64,000 bases of DNA from Streptomyces antarcticus (lineage in GTDB: Bacteria > Actinomycetota > Actinomycetes > Streptomycetales > Streptomycetaceae): assembly GCF_026627255.1 (NCBI RefSeq), contig NZ_JAPNLM010000005.1:248001-312000 (forward strand), written 5' to 3'. Position numbers and translations under genes: made by a program. A model generated the notes under the pieces. The model was given only the letters and a program-made list of their open reading frames with translations, was not told the origin of the DNA and did no database searches. Of this stretch, positions 8,187 through 16,807 are shown piece after piece; positions within the stretch are counted from its first letter, which is position 1, and the number at the start of each line of letters is the position of its first letter.

Positions 8187-8608
8187 CGGGGGCTCCCGGC
8201 GAAGTGGGTGGCGGGGTCCTGGAGGGCGAGCGGGTCCCAGTAGTCGCGGTAGTGGGTGATGAGGCCGTCCTTGACGGTGACGACGGCGATGTAGGACACG
8301 TCGAAGGGGCCGCCGGTTTCCACCAGGCGGCCCACGCCGCGCATCTCGACCACGATGGTCTGCGGGGCGAGGGTCTGGTGGATCTCGACGTGCGGGAAGT
8401 CGTGGAGGTCTATGTGCTCGGGGTAACCGCGCATGTACGCGGCGACGGCCGCTCGGCCCTCCAGCCGCTGCGGCCAGCCGTCCGGAGCGAAGGGGAACTC
8501 GAGGATCCCGTTCTCGTCCCACAGGTCGATCCAGCCGGGGACGTTCTTGTCCAGCAGGAGCCGCAGGCCGCGGCGGTACACGGCCGCCGGTGCGGTGTTC
8601 GTGGTCAT
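8183..8608 (-). CDS. SnoaL / NTF2-like polyketide-cyclase fold protein
   Basis: The 141-residue product has the NTF2-like (SnoaL-like) pattern: an N-terminal helix with 'LLLDKNVPGWIDLWDENGILEFPFAPDGWP', 'EGRAAVAAYMRGYP', a beta-sheet core and the closing 'VTVKDGLITHYRDYWDPLALQ'. Such proteins bind hydrophobic small molecules or act as cyclases and isomerases. It is the first gene of a two-gene operon with the NmrA-like gene (four-base overlap). The ATG at 8608 faces the TetR gene at 8702 across a 93-base promoter region carrying two matching palindromes, so repression by that TetR protein is likely. Confidence 0.9.
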   Translation of the reverse strand: MTTNTAPAAVYRRGLRLLLDKNVPGWIDLWDENGILEFPFAPDGWPQRLEGRAAVAAYMRGYPEHIDLHDFPHVEIHQTLAPQTIVVEMRGVGRLVETGGPFDVSYIAVVTVKDGLITHYRDYWDPLALQDPATHFAGSPR

Positions 8609-8630
8609 GGAATGCTCCGTCCCGTACGAT

Positions 8631-8681
8631 GCGGACCGCCGGTCCGTTTCATGTGACCGACCATACGGACCCGTGGTCCGT
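8631..8681. promoter_or_regulatory. Twin TetR operators
   Basis: Two near-identical palindromes lie between the divergent genes: CGGACC-GCC-GGTCCG (8632-8646) and ACGGACC-CGT-GGTCCGT (8665-8681). Both have a three-base centre, and the centres are 34 bases apart. The arrangement fits autoregulation by the TetR protein at 8702 and repression of the SnoaL/NmrA operon. Confidence 0.8.
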
Positions 8682-8701
8682 TTCGCAATCGGAGGTACCG
8701 C

Positions 8702-9295
8702 ATGACCGAACGCAAGCCGCGTGCGGACGCCGCCCGCAACCGGGAGGCCGTCCTCGCGGCCGCCGACGCGCTCTTCGCCCGGTGCGAGAGCCCCGCGGCC
8801 GTCACCATGGCCGACATCGCCGCCGCCGCGGGCGTCGGCAAGGCGACGCTCTTCCGCGGCTTCGGCGACCGTACGGGCCTGATCCACGCCCTGTACGAGG
8901 CGCGGCTCGCCCCCGTCAGGCGCGCGGCCGAGGAGGGACCGCCGCCCCTGGGGCCCTCCACCCCGCCGTCCGAACGGGTACCGGCCCTCCTCGACGCGGT
9001 CCTGTGCTTCAAGCTCGACCACCGCCACCTGGCGCTGGCTCTGGAGGGCACCGGCGGCGACAGCCCCTACGCCGCAGGGCACTACACGCTCTGGCACGGC
9101 ACCCTCCGGGACGCGCTCGACCGCGTACCGGGCCTCGCCGACAGCGACTTCACGGCGCACGCCCTGCTCGCCGCCACCCGCGCCGACCTGGTCGAACACC
9201 TCGTCGGGCACGAGGGGAGGACGCGCGAGGAGATCCGGGCGAGCCTGGCGGCGTTCACCGCCCGGGTCCTGCACGTCCCGGCTCCGCCGCACTGA
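8702..9295 (+). CDS. TetR family regulator of the SnoaL/NmrA operon
   Basis: A 197-residue protein with a basic N-terminus and a classical TetR helix-turn-helix: 'VTMADIAAAAGVGKATLFRGFGDRTGLIHAL' at about residues 34-64. The rest is the helical effector domain. The ATG has a good GGAGG (8691-8695). It is divergent from the operon ending at 8608, with two matched operators in the 93-base gap. The likely role is a ligand-released repressor of that operon and of itself. The ligand is unknown; an aromatic or polyketide-like substrate of the SnoaL protein is a guess. Confidence 0.92.
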   Translation: MTERKPRADAARNREAVLAAADALFARCESPAAVTMADIAAAAGVGKATLFRGFGDRTGLIHALYEARLAPVRRAAEEGPPPLGPSTPPSERVPALLDAVLCFKLDHRHLALALEGTGGDSPYAAGHYTLWHGTLRDALDRVPGLADSDFTAHALLAATRADLVEHLVGHEGRTREEIRASLAAFTARVLHVPAPPH

Positions 9296-9305
9296 ACGCC
9301 CCGCC

Positions 9306-10535
9306 TCACTCCCCGGCGGACGGCGCGGGCGGCGCGGGCGGCACGTCGGGCGCGGCGGGCGCGGCGGGGGCCGGCCGGGGACGGAGCCGGGCGGCGAGTA
9401 CCGCGACGTCGTCCTCGGCGTGCGGCGCGTCGAGGTCCCGGCACACGGCGTCCACCACCCCGGCCGGCTCCGCTCCCGCGGGCATGCGCAGCGCCGCGAG
9501 CCTGGCGAGCGAGACGTCGATGTCCTCGCCCCGGCGTTCGACCAGGCCGTCCGTGTACAGCACCAGCGTGTGATCGGCCGCGATCGGCCGGGTGTACGCC
9601 TCGTACCCGCCGAACCCCGTGCCCAGGGGCGGGCCCACCGGCACGTCCAGCAGTTCGCCCCGGCCGTCGCCGGTGAACACGGCGGGCGGCAGATGGCCCG
9701 CGTTGGCGAAATCGGCCTTGCCCCGGGCCGGGTCGATCCGTACGAGGAGGCAGGTGGCCGGGCGCCGGGTCCCGTCGGCCGCGGCCAGGGCGTCCAGCCG
9801 GCCCAGCACCCGGTGCGGGGCGAGATCGGTGGCGGCGACCTCGCGCAGGGTGGACCGGTAGGCGTTCATGTCCACGGCGGCGTCCAGGCCGTGTCCCATG
9901 ACGTCGCCGATCACGAGCAGGGTGCGGCCGAAGTGCAGGCGCACGGTCTCGAACCAGTCCCCGCCGACGAGGGCCCGCGCGCCGGCGGGCAGGTACCGGC
10001 TGGCGATCTCCACGTTCGGGTGCGGACGCCCCGGTTCGGCGACCAGGGCCCGCTGGAGTTCGAGGGCGGTCCGCTCGGTCGCCGCCAGCCGCCTCGCGAG
10101 CCCGACGTGGAGGCCCGCGATCCGCGCCGCGAAGAGCAGCGCGGCCGTCTCGTGGCGGCCGAACCCCTCGAGGGCCCGTACGGCGAGGACCGTTCCGTAG
10201 ACCTCACCCCGGCCGGTCAGGGGCACCGCGAGGACGTACGTGCTCCCGCCGCCGGCGGTGCGCCCGGTCCACGCCCGCACGGAACGGTCCGGGTCCCCGG
10301 CCGGCACCCCGGGCGGCGGGCCCCCCGGCAGCAGGCCGGTCGCGCCGGCCTCGGCCACGCGGCTGACGCCCGAGCCGCGGACGACCAGGTCCACGGCGGC
10401 AGCGTCGCACAGCGTGCGGAGCAGGAAACCGGCCAGCTCCCGGCAGGTCTCCCGTTCGTCGCCGGACGTGCCGATCCGCTCGAGTGCCTCTTCCGCGGCG
10501 CGCAGGCGCCCCTCCAGCCCGTTCGGCTCCGACAC
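9306..10535 (-). CDS. PP2C/SpoIIE-type serine phosphatase with GAF-like sensor
   Basis: About 409 residues: a coiled N-terminal segment, a GAF-like domain (residues ~25-165) and a C-terminal SpoIIE/PP2C phosphatase domain. Phosphatase signatures are 'GGDWFETVRL', 'VIGDVMGHGLDAAVDM', 'FANAGHLPPAVF', 'LVLYTDGLVERRGEDID' and 'AEDDVAVLAARL', with the metal-binding Asp residues in place. Such enzymes dephosphorylate anti-anti-sigma factors in partner-switching cascades, here probably soluble and controlled by whatever the GAF domain binds. GTG 10535 (after GAGGGCGTC) was preferred over ATG 10583, which lacks spacing to any Shine-Dalgarno. A low-complexity Pro/Ala tail of ~25 residues ends the protein. 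No kinase or anti-anti-sigma gene is adjacent. Confidence 0.9.
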   Translation of the reverse strand: MSEPNGLEGRLRAAEEALERIGTSGDERETCRELAGFLLRTLCDAAAVDLVVRGSGVSRVAEAGATGLLPGGPPPGVPAGDPDRSVRAWTGRTAGGGSTYVLAVPLTGRGEVYGTVLAVRALEGFGRHETAALLFAARIAGLHVGLARRLAATERTALELQRALVAEPGRPHPNVEIASRYLPAGARALVGGDWFETVRLHFGRTLLVIGDVMGHGLDAAVDMNAYRSTLREVAATDLAPHRVLGRLDALAAADGTRRPATCLLVRIDPARGKADFANAGHLPPAVFTGDGRGELLDVPVGPPLGTGFGGYEAYTRPIAADHTLVLYTDGLVERRGEDIDVSLARLAALRMPAGAEPAGVVDAVCRDLDAPHAEDDVAVLAARLRPRPAPAAPAAPDVPPAPPAPSAGE

Positions 10536-10821
10536 GACGCCCTCGTCACCCCGTCCCTCCGCCCGGCCCGCTGAGGAAGGCATTCCACCAGCCGCCGCCC
10601 GTTTCGCGGAGCGATGCGCCGCGTGTCCCCGCCCGCGTACACCGTCGGACCGCAGGGGACGGCATACCGTTCCCTCCCGGCCACCGGCAAGACCTCAGCC
10701 GGAAGATTCCTGATGGCGCACTAGACTGACAGGTTGTTTGGCGCGTGAACCGGAACAACCTGGGCAGACCCGGGCTCCGACGGTGACCCGGACCGACTCC
10801 GGGAACGAGACGCGAGGGCCG

Positions 10822-13800
10822 ATGGCAGCCACACCAGAGCGCGGTGAACCCGCCCTGCTCGACAGCGTGGAAACGCACGGGGTCGACCGTACGGAAGCCC
10901 CCGGGGCCGACGGCGCCGAGACGCCCGGACCCGACCGCGGAGAGGCGCCCGACGCACACCGTACGCAGGCACCCGACGCACGCCGTACGCAGGCACCTGC
11001 CGCCGGCCGTACGCAAGCACCCGACGCCGGCCGTACGCAGGCACCCGACGCCCGCCGTGCGCGGGCGGAGGCGGCGGAGCCGCACGAGGAGTCCGGCAAG
11101 TCCGCCCGCTTCTCCGCCGGGCCCGCGGCCCCGCCGCGCACCCTCGTCGACGTCTTCGAGGACTCCGTTCGGGCCCACCCCGACGAGCCGGCCCTGGACG
11201 ACGGCACCGAACTGCTGACCTACCGGGCGCTCGCCGTCGAGGTCGACCGCCGCCGGCGCGCCCTGGTGGCCGCCGGGGTCGGGCTCGGCGACCGGGTCGG
11301 CGTCCGCGTGCCGTCCGGGACGAACGAGCTGTACGCGGCCGTCCTCGCCGTCCTCGCCGCGGGCGCCGCCTACGTGCCCGTCGACGCCGAGGACCCGGAC
11401 GAGCGGGCCGACCTGGTCTTCGGTGAGGCCGGGGTACGGGCGGTACTGGGCGCCGGAGGCCGCATCGACGTCACCGCCCCCGCGGACGCCCCCGCCCCGG
11501 CCGCCGCGCCCGCGGTGGACGCGCGGCCCGGGCCCGGCCACGACGCCTGGATCATCTTCACCTCCGGCTCCACGGGCAAGCCCAAGGGCGTCGCCGTCAG
11601 CCACCGCAGCGCCGCGGCCTTCGTGGACGCCGAGGCCGCCCTGTTCCTCGCCGAGGAGCCGATCGGCCCCGGCGACCGGGTCATGGCGGGCCTCTCCGTC
11701 GCCTTCGACGCCTCCTGCGAGGAGATGTGGCTGGCCTGGCGCCACGGCGCCTGCCTGGTGCCCGTACCCCGCTCGCAGGTGCGCAGCGGCGCCGACCTCG
11801 GCCCCTGGCTCGTGGACCAGGAGATCACCGTGGTCTCCACCGTGCCGACCCTGGCCGCCCTGTGGGAGCCGGAGGACCTGGGCGAGGTCCGGCTGCTGAT
11901 CTTCGGCGGCGAGGCCTGCCCGCCCGAGCTGACCCAGCGCCTGGTCACCGAGGGCCGCGAGGTCTGGAACACGTACGGCCCCACCGAGGCCACCGTCGTC
12001 GCCTGCGCCTCGCTGCTGACCGGCGAGGAGCCGATCCGGATCGGCCTCCCGCTGAACGGCTGGGAGCTCGCCGTGGTCGACGAGTCCGGGGAGCCGGTGC
12101 CGATGGGCGGCAGCGGCCAGCTCGTGATCGGCGGCGTCGGCCTCGCCCGCTACCTCGATCCGGCCAAGGACGCCGAGAAGTACGCCCCGCTGGAATCCCT
12201 CGGCTGGGAGCGCGCCTACCGCAGCGGCGACCTGGTCCGCGCGGAACCGGAGGGGCTGGTCTTCCTCGGCCGCGGCGACGAGCAGATCAAGCTCGGCGGC
12301 CGCCGGATCGAGCTGGGCGAGGTGGACGCCGCCCTGCAGTCCCTGCCCGGCGTCGCCGGCGCGGCGGCCGCCGTCCGTACGGCGCGCGGCGGCAACCAGC
12401 TGCTCGTGGGCTACCTCGTCACCCAGGAGGGCTGGGACCACGCGGCTGCCGTGACGCGGCTGCGCGCCGAGCTGCCCGCGGCCCTCGTACCGCTGCTCGC
12501 CCCCGTCGACGAGCTGCCGACCCGTACGTCCGGCAAGGTGGACCGGGACGCGCTGCCCTGGCCGCTGCCCCACCTGGAGACCACCGGCCCCACCGAGCAG
12601 CTGTACGGCACCGAGGCCTGGCTCGCCGAGCAGTGGAGCGAGACCCTCGGCGTGGCCGTCTCCGGCCCCGCCGACGACTTCTTCGCCATCGGCGGCAGCA
12701 GCCTCGCCGCCGCCCAGCTCACCACCCGGCTGCGCACCCGCTATCCGAGCGCGGCCGTCGTCGACGTCTACCAGCAGCCCACCCTGCGCAAGCTGGCCCG
12801 GCGGCTGGAGAAGTCCGTACAGGACGACGGCGCCGCCCGGACCGTGGCGCCCGTACCGCTGCGGTCCCAGGTGGTGCAGTCGCTCCTGCTGCTCCCGCTG
12901 TACACCCTGGTCGGCCTGCGCTGGACCGTGGCGCTGCTGGCCCTCGGCAACGTCCTGCACACGTTCGGGGCCTACTCCTGGGCGCCGACCGCCTCCTGGT
13001 GGCTGGTCGCCGCCGGCGCGGCGCTGCTGTACAGCCCTCCCGGCCGCCTCGCCATCGCGGCCGGCGGCGCCCGCCTGCTGCTGCGCGGGGTGAAGGCGGG
13101 CCGCCACCCGCGCGGCGGGAGCGTGCACCTGAGGCTGTGGACGGCCGAGCGGCTGGCCGAGTGCGTCCGCGCGACCTCCCTCACCGGCTCCTGGCTGGAG
13201 CGCTACGCCCGCGCGCTGGGCGCCAAGGTCGGCCCCGAGGTGGACCTGCACTCGCTGCCGCCGGTCACGGGCATGCTCAAGCTCGGCCGAGGCTGCGCGG
13301 TCGAGTCCGAGGTGGACCTCTCCGGGCACTGGCTCGACGGGGACCGGCTCGTGATCGGCCCGGTCAGGGTCGGCGCCGGCGCGGTCGTCGGCACCCGCGG
13401 CATCCTCTTCCCCGGCGCGCGCGTCGGCAAGCGGGCCGAGGTGGCCCCCGGCTCCGCCGTCGTCGGACAGGTACCGACCGGCCAGCGCTGGGCGGGCGCG
13501 CCCGCCGGCAAGCTCGGCAAGGCCAAGCACAACTGGCCCGACCGGCGGCCGCCGCGTCCGCTCCACTGGCGCGCCGTGTACGGGGCGACCGGCTTCTGCC
13601 TCACCTCCCTGCCCGTGCTCGCCGCCCTGCCCGCCCTGCTCGTGGTGAGCCGGTTCGTGCCCGCCGGCGCCGGGCTCGGCGCGGCGCTGCGGGGAGCGCT
13701 GCTCGCCGTGGTGCCCGGGGCGCTCGCCTTCGGGCTCGCGTACGCGCTGCTGCTGCTGGTCTCCGTACGGCTGCTCAGCCTCGGGCTGCGGACGGGGAGC

Positions 13801-14949
13801 CACCCCACGCACAGCCGGATCGGCTGGCAGGCCTGGACGGTCACCCAGCTGATGGACCTGTCCCGGGAGACGCTCTTCCCGCTGTACGCCGGCCTGATCA
13901 CCCCGGTGTGGCTCCGCCTGCTCGGCATGAAGATCGGCCGGGGCGCCGAGGTGTCCACCGTGCTCGCCCTGCCGAGCCTGACCACCGTCGGCGAGGGGGC
14001 GTTCCTCGCCGACGACACCCTGACCGCCCCCTACGAACTGGGCGGCGGCTGGATGCGGATCGGACACTCCGAGATCGGCCGCCGCGCCTTCCTCGGCAAC
14101 TCCGGGATGACCGCGCCGGGCCGCAGCGTGCCCGACGGCGGGCTGGTCGGCGTCCTGTCCGCGACCCCGAAGAAGGCCAAGAAGGGCAGCTCGTACCTGG
14201 GCCTCCCGCCGGTCCGGCTGCCGCGCTCCGCCGCGGACTCCGACCAGAGCCGTACCTACGACCCGCCCGCGCGGCTGCTGTGGGCGCGCGGCCTGGTGGA
14301 GCTGTGCCGGCTCGTCCCGGTGTTCTGCTCGGCCGCGCTGGCCGTCCTGACGGCGGCGGCGCTCTGCGCGCTCATCACGGCGGGCCCGGGCATCTGGGCG
14401 ACCGCGCTGCTGTCCGGGGCGGTCCTGCTGGCCGCTGGCTTCGCCGCGTGCGGGGTCTCGGTGGCCGCGAAGTGGCTGCTGGTGGGACGGCACCGGGCCG
14501 GGGAGCACCCGCTGTGGAGCGGCTTCGTCTGGCGCAACGAACTGGCCGACACCTTCGTCGAGGTACTGGCCGTGCCCTGGCTGGTCGGAGCGGTGCCCGG
14601 CACGCCCCTGCTGTCGCTGTGGCTGCGCGGTCTCGGGGCGCGGATCGGCCGGGGCGTCTGGTGCGAGAGCTACTGGCTGCCCGAAACGGACCTGGTGGTG
14701 CTGGGTGACGCGGTCAGCGTGAACCGGGGCTGCGTGCTCCAGACGCACCTCTTCCACGACCGGATCTTGAGGACGGATACTGTGGTCCTCCGCGAGGGCG
14801 CCACCCTGGGCCCGGGCGGAATCGTCCTGCCCGGGAGTACCATCGGGGCCCGCAGCACCCTGGGTCCCGCCTCTCTCGTGATGGCCGGGGAATCCGTCCC
14901 CGCCGACACCCGCTGGCTGGGCAATCCGATCGAGGCGTGGCGGTCCTGA
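10822..14949 (+). CDS. Pls/PosA-family membrane-bound nonribosomal peptide synthetase (polyamino-acid synthetase-like)
   Basis: A 1375-residue, one-module enzyme. Residues ~42-81 are an eight-residue repeat (unit like APDARRTQ). The adenylation domain (~110-600) has 'TSGSTGKPKG' (~247), 'FDAS', 'NTYGPTE', 'YRSGDLV' and 'RTSGKVDRDALP'. A carrier domain follows with 'DDFFAIGGSSL' (phosphopantetheine Ser ~626). No condensation or thioesterase domain is present. From ~690 the chain alternates about six hydrophobic helices with three left-handed beta-helix-like soluble segments, the layout known for epsilon-poly-L-lysine synthetase (Pls), where these segments perform iterative chain elongation at the membrane. 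ATG 10822 follows GAGGG; a TTG at 10738 would add 28 residues. A TAGACT -10-like element is at 10722. A hand-read specificity code is closest to Lys/Orn-type codes. Product unknown. Confidence 0.9.
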   Translation: MAATPERGEPALLDSVETHGVDRTEAPGADGAETPGPDRGEAPDAHRTQAPDARRTQAPAAGRTQAPDAGRTQAPDARRARAEAAEPHEESGKSARFSAGPAAPPRTLVDVFEDSVRAHPDEPALDDGTELLTYRALAVEVDRRRRALVAAGVGLGDRVGVRVPSGTNELYAAVLAVLAAGAAYVPVDAEDPDERADLVFGEAGVRAVLGAGGRIDVTAPADAPAPAAAPAVDARPGPGHDAWIIFTSGSTGKPKGVAVSHRSAAAFVDAEAALFLAEEPIGPGDRVMAGLSVAFDASCEEMWLAWRHGACLVPVPRSQVRSGADLGPWLVDQEITVVSTVPTLAALWEPEDLGEVRLLIFGGEACPPELTQRLVTEGREVWNTYGPTEATVVACASLLTGEEPIRIGLPLNGWELAVVDESGEPVPMGGSGQLVIGGVGLARYLDPAKDAEKYAPLESLGWERAYRSGDLVRAEPEGLVFLGRGDEQIKLGGRRIELGEVDAALQSLPGVAGAAAAVRTARGGNQLLVGYLVTQEGWDHAAAVTRLRAELPAALVPLLAPVDELPTRTSGKVDRDALPWPLPHLETTGPTEQLYGTEAWLAEQWSETLGVAVSGPADDFFAIGGSSLAAAQLTTRLRTRYPSAAVVDVYQQPTLRKLARRLEKSVQDDGAARTVAPVPLRSQVVQSLLLLPLYTLVGLRWTVALLALGNVLHTFGAYSWAPTASWWLVAAGAALLYSPPGRLAIAAGGARLLLRGVKAGRHPRGGSVHLRLWTAERLAECVRATSLTGSWLERYARALGAKVGPEVDLHSLPPVTGMLKLGRGCAVESEVDLSGHWLDGDRLVIGPVRVGAGAVVGTRGILFPGARVGKRAEVAPGSAVVGQVPTGQRWAGAPAGKLGKAKHNWPDRRPPRPLHWRAVYGATGFCLTSLPVLAALPALLVVSRFVPAGAGLGAALRGALLAVVPGALAFGLAYALLLLVSVRLLSLGLRTGSHPTHSRIGWQAWTVTQLMDLSRETLFPLYAGLITPVWLRLLGMKIGRGAEVSTVLALPSLTTVGEGAFLADDTLTAPYELGGGWMRIGHSEIGRRAFLGNSGMTAPGRSVPDGGLVGVLSATPKKAKKGSSYLGLPPVRLPRSAADSDQSRTYDPPARLLWARGLVELCRLVPVFCSAALAVLTAAALCALITAGPGIWATALLSGAVLLAAGFAACGVSVAAKWLLVGRHRAGEHPLWSGFVWRNELADTFVEVLAVPWLVGAVPGTPLLSLWLRGLGARIGRGVWCESYWLPETDLVVLGDAVSVNRGCVLQTHLFHDRILRTDTVVLREGATLGPGGIVLPGSTIGARSTLGPASLVMAGESVPADTRWLGNPIEAWRS
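10945..11064 (+). repeat. 24-bp tandem repeat (five units) in the N-terminus of the Pls-like gene
   Basis: Units beginning at 10945, 10969, 10993, 11017 and 11041, of the form GCACCCGACGCACGCCGTAC + GCAG. In frame they give the eight-residue unit A-P-D-A-x-R-T-Q. Copy number could vary between strains without breaking the frame. Confidence 0.9.
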
Positions 14950-15108
14950 GCGGCGGCCCCGGGGCGGTCCCGGACCCGGTCCGGTACGGCCCGGGCCCCG
15001 CTCCCGGGCGGTCCGCGGAGTCCGGGTACGGCAGCGGCGACCAGGAAACACCGGCACACCGGCACACCGGCACGTCGTACGAGCACAGCGCAGGGAGCGG
15101 AAGCGGCA

Positions 15109-16521
15109 GTGAGCGGCCAGAAGACAGCGGTATCGGACCCGTACTTTCCGGCCAACGGCGACCCCCGTTACCGCGTGCACCGGTACGAACTCGCTCTGGA
15201 GTACCGCCCCGGCCCCAACCGGCTGGCCGGCACGGCCCGGCTCAGTGCCATCGCCGGCCGGGCGCCGCTCATCGAGTTCCACCTGAACCTGGCCGAGTTC
15301 AGGGTCGGCCGGGTCCTGGTGAACGGCCGGGCCCCGCACTACGCCCACCGGGGCGGCAAGCTCCGCGTCCGGCCGACCAAGCCGCTGCCCGCCGGCGCCG
15401 CCTTCACCGTCGAGGTGCAGTGGGCGGGCAACCCCAAACCCGTGCGCAGCCCGTGGGGCGGCATCGGCTGGGAGGAACTCACCGACGGCGCGCTGGTGGC
15501 CAGCCAGCCGGTCGGCGCGCCCTCCTGGTACCCGTGCAACGACCGGCCCGCGGACAAGGCCTCGTACCACATCTCGGTCAACACGCCGTCCCCCTACACC
15601 GTGGTGGCGGGCGGCCGGCTGCTCACCCGCACGACGCGGGCCAGCACGACCACCTGGGTGTACGAGCAGTCCGCGCCGACCTCCAGCTACCTGGTCGGCC
15701 TGTCCATCGGCATGTACCAGACGGTGCTGCTCGGCGAGCCCGGGCTCGGCGGGGTGCCACAGAGCGGCCACGTCCCGGCGCACCTGCTGCCCCGCTTCTC
15801 GCGCGACTTCGCCCGCCAGCCCGCCATGATGCGGCTGTTCGAGGAGATCTTCGGCCCCTACCCCTTCGGGGAGTACGCCGTCGTCGTCGCCGACGAGGAG
15901 CTCGACGTCCCGGTCGAGGCCCAGGGGCTCTCCCTGTTCGGCGCCAACCACGTGGACGGCGTCCGCGGCTCGGAGCGGCTGATCGCCCACGAACTCGCGC
16001 ACCAGTGGTTCGGCAACAGCGTGACCATCGCCGACTGGCGCCACATCTGGCTGAACGAGGGGTTCGCGAAGTACGCCGAATGGCTCTGGTCGGAGCGCTC
16101 GGGCAGCCGCACGGCCCACGAGCTGGCGGCCACCGCCCACCGGCTGCTGTCCCTCCAGCCGCAGGATCTGCGGCTGGCCGACCCGGGCCGCAAGCTGATG
16201 TTCGACGACCGGCTCTACCAGCGCGGCGGCCTCACGGTGCACGCGGTCCGCTGCGCCCTCGGCGACGAGGCGTTCTTCCGCATGCTGCGCGAGTGGGCCT
16301 CCGTGCACCGCCACGGCGTGGTGACCACCGCCGGCTTCACCGCCCACGTGTCCCGCTACGCGGCCGAGCCGCTGGACGACCTGTTCGCCGCCTGGCTGTA
16401 CGAGCCGTCCCTGCCACCGCTCCCGCCGCCGCCCTCGGCGGCTCCCGTACCGCCCCGGATACCGGCGAGGCCCGGCTACCCGCCGACCCCGGGCGGCCCG
16501 GCGGGGCTGGGCCGGGTGTGA
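15109..16521 (+). CDS. M1 family zinc metallopeptidase, short form
   Basis: A 470-residue peptidase with zinc site HELAH at 294-298 and the third ligand Glu 317 in 'HIWLNEGF' (HExxH-x18-E). 'VPVEAQGLSLFG' at ~268-277 takes the place of the GxMEN exopeptidase motif. The N-terminal beta-sandwich is present, but the large C-terminal helical domain of ~850-residue M1 enzymes is missing. The last ~45 residues are Pro-rich. No signal peptide is seen. It lies 159 bases after the Pls-like synthetase on the same strand. Epsilon-polylysine-degrading enzymes of producer strains are M1 zinc peptidases, so a role in trimming or detoxifying the neighbour's polymer is a good inference. Start GTG 15109 after AGGGAGCGG. 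Confidence 0.92.
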   Translation: MSGQKTAVSDPYFPANGDPRYRVHRYELALEYRPGPNRLAGTARLSAIAGRAPLIEFHLNLAEFRVGRVLVNGRAPHYAHRGGKLRVRPTKPLPAGAAFTVEVQWAGNPKPVRSPWGGIGWEELTDGALVASQPVGAPSWYPCNDRPADKASYHISVNTPSPYTVVAGGRLLTRTTRASTTTWVYEQSAPTSSYLVGLSIGMYQTVLLGEPGLGGVPQSGHVPAHLLPRFSRDFARQPAMMRLFEEIFGPYPFGEYAVVVADEELDVPVEAQGLSLFGANHVDGVRGSERLIAHELAHQWFGNSVTIADWRHIWLNEGFAKYAEWLWSERSGSRTAHELAATAHRLLSLQPQDLRLADPGRKLMFDDRLYQRGGLTVHAVRCALGDEAFFRMLREWASVHRHGVVTTAGFTAHVSRYAAEPLDDLFAAWLYEPSLPPLPPPPSAAPVPPRIPARPGYPPTPGGPAGLGRV

Positions 16522-16555
16522 CGGGCGGCTCCGCCCCGGGCCGCGGGGGTGGTGG

Positions 16556-16744
16556 TCAGCGGGCGTACGAGCCCGGGCCGATCGGGCAGAACACGTACTG
16601 GTTGATGACGGATCCGTTGAAGGTGTGGCGGTAGGAGAACGCGTACTGCGTCTTCGGGGTGTCGTCGCCGGAACAGAACAGGACGAACCCGGCCGGACGG
16701 CCCTGAAGTATGTCCGGCGCACCTCCGCGGACGCGGGTGTTCCG
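16556..16744 (-). pseudogene. C-terminal remnant of an unidentified protein
   Basis: Between two stops the minus strand reads 63 codons with gene-like composition, including 'GFVLFCSGDDTPKTQYAFSY', 'HTFNGSVINQYVF' and 'CPIGPGSYAR' before the stop at 16556. There is no ATG, GTG or TTG in the usable part of the frame. Two Cys and many aromatic residues suggest the tail of a secreted beta-rich protein. The rest of the gene is gone, replaced upstream by the ECF sigma factor region. Family unknown. Confidence 0.35.
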
Positions 16745-16807
16745 TCAGGGGGCGGGAGGAAAGGGGGCCCGAGCGGCCGCCGTTGCTCCCGCGTCACGTC
16801 CCGGTGA

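Noticed and set aside
10546..16797. A 2083-codon open frame on the minus strand opposite the synthetase and peptidase genes
   Set aside because: It is a GC-bias shadow: composition is Gly/Arg/Ala/Pro/His-rich without domains, while the plus strand encodes two clear enzyme families.
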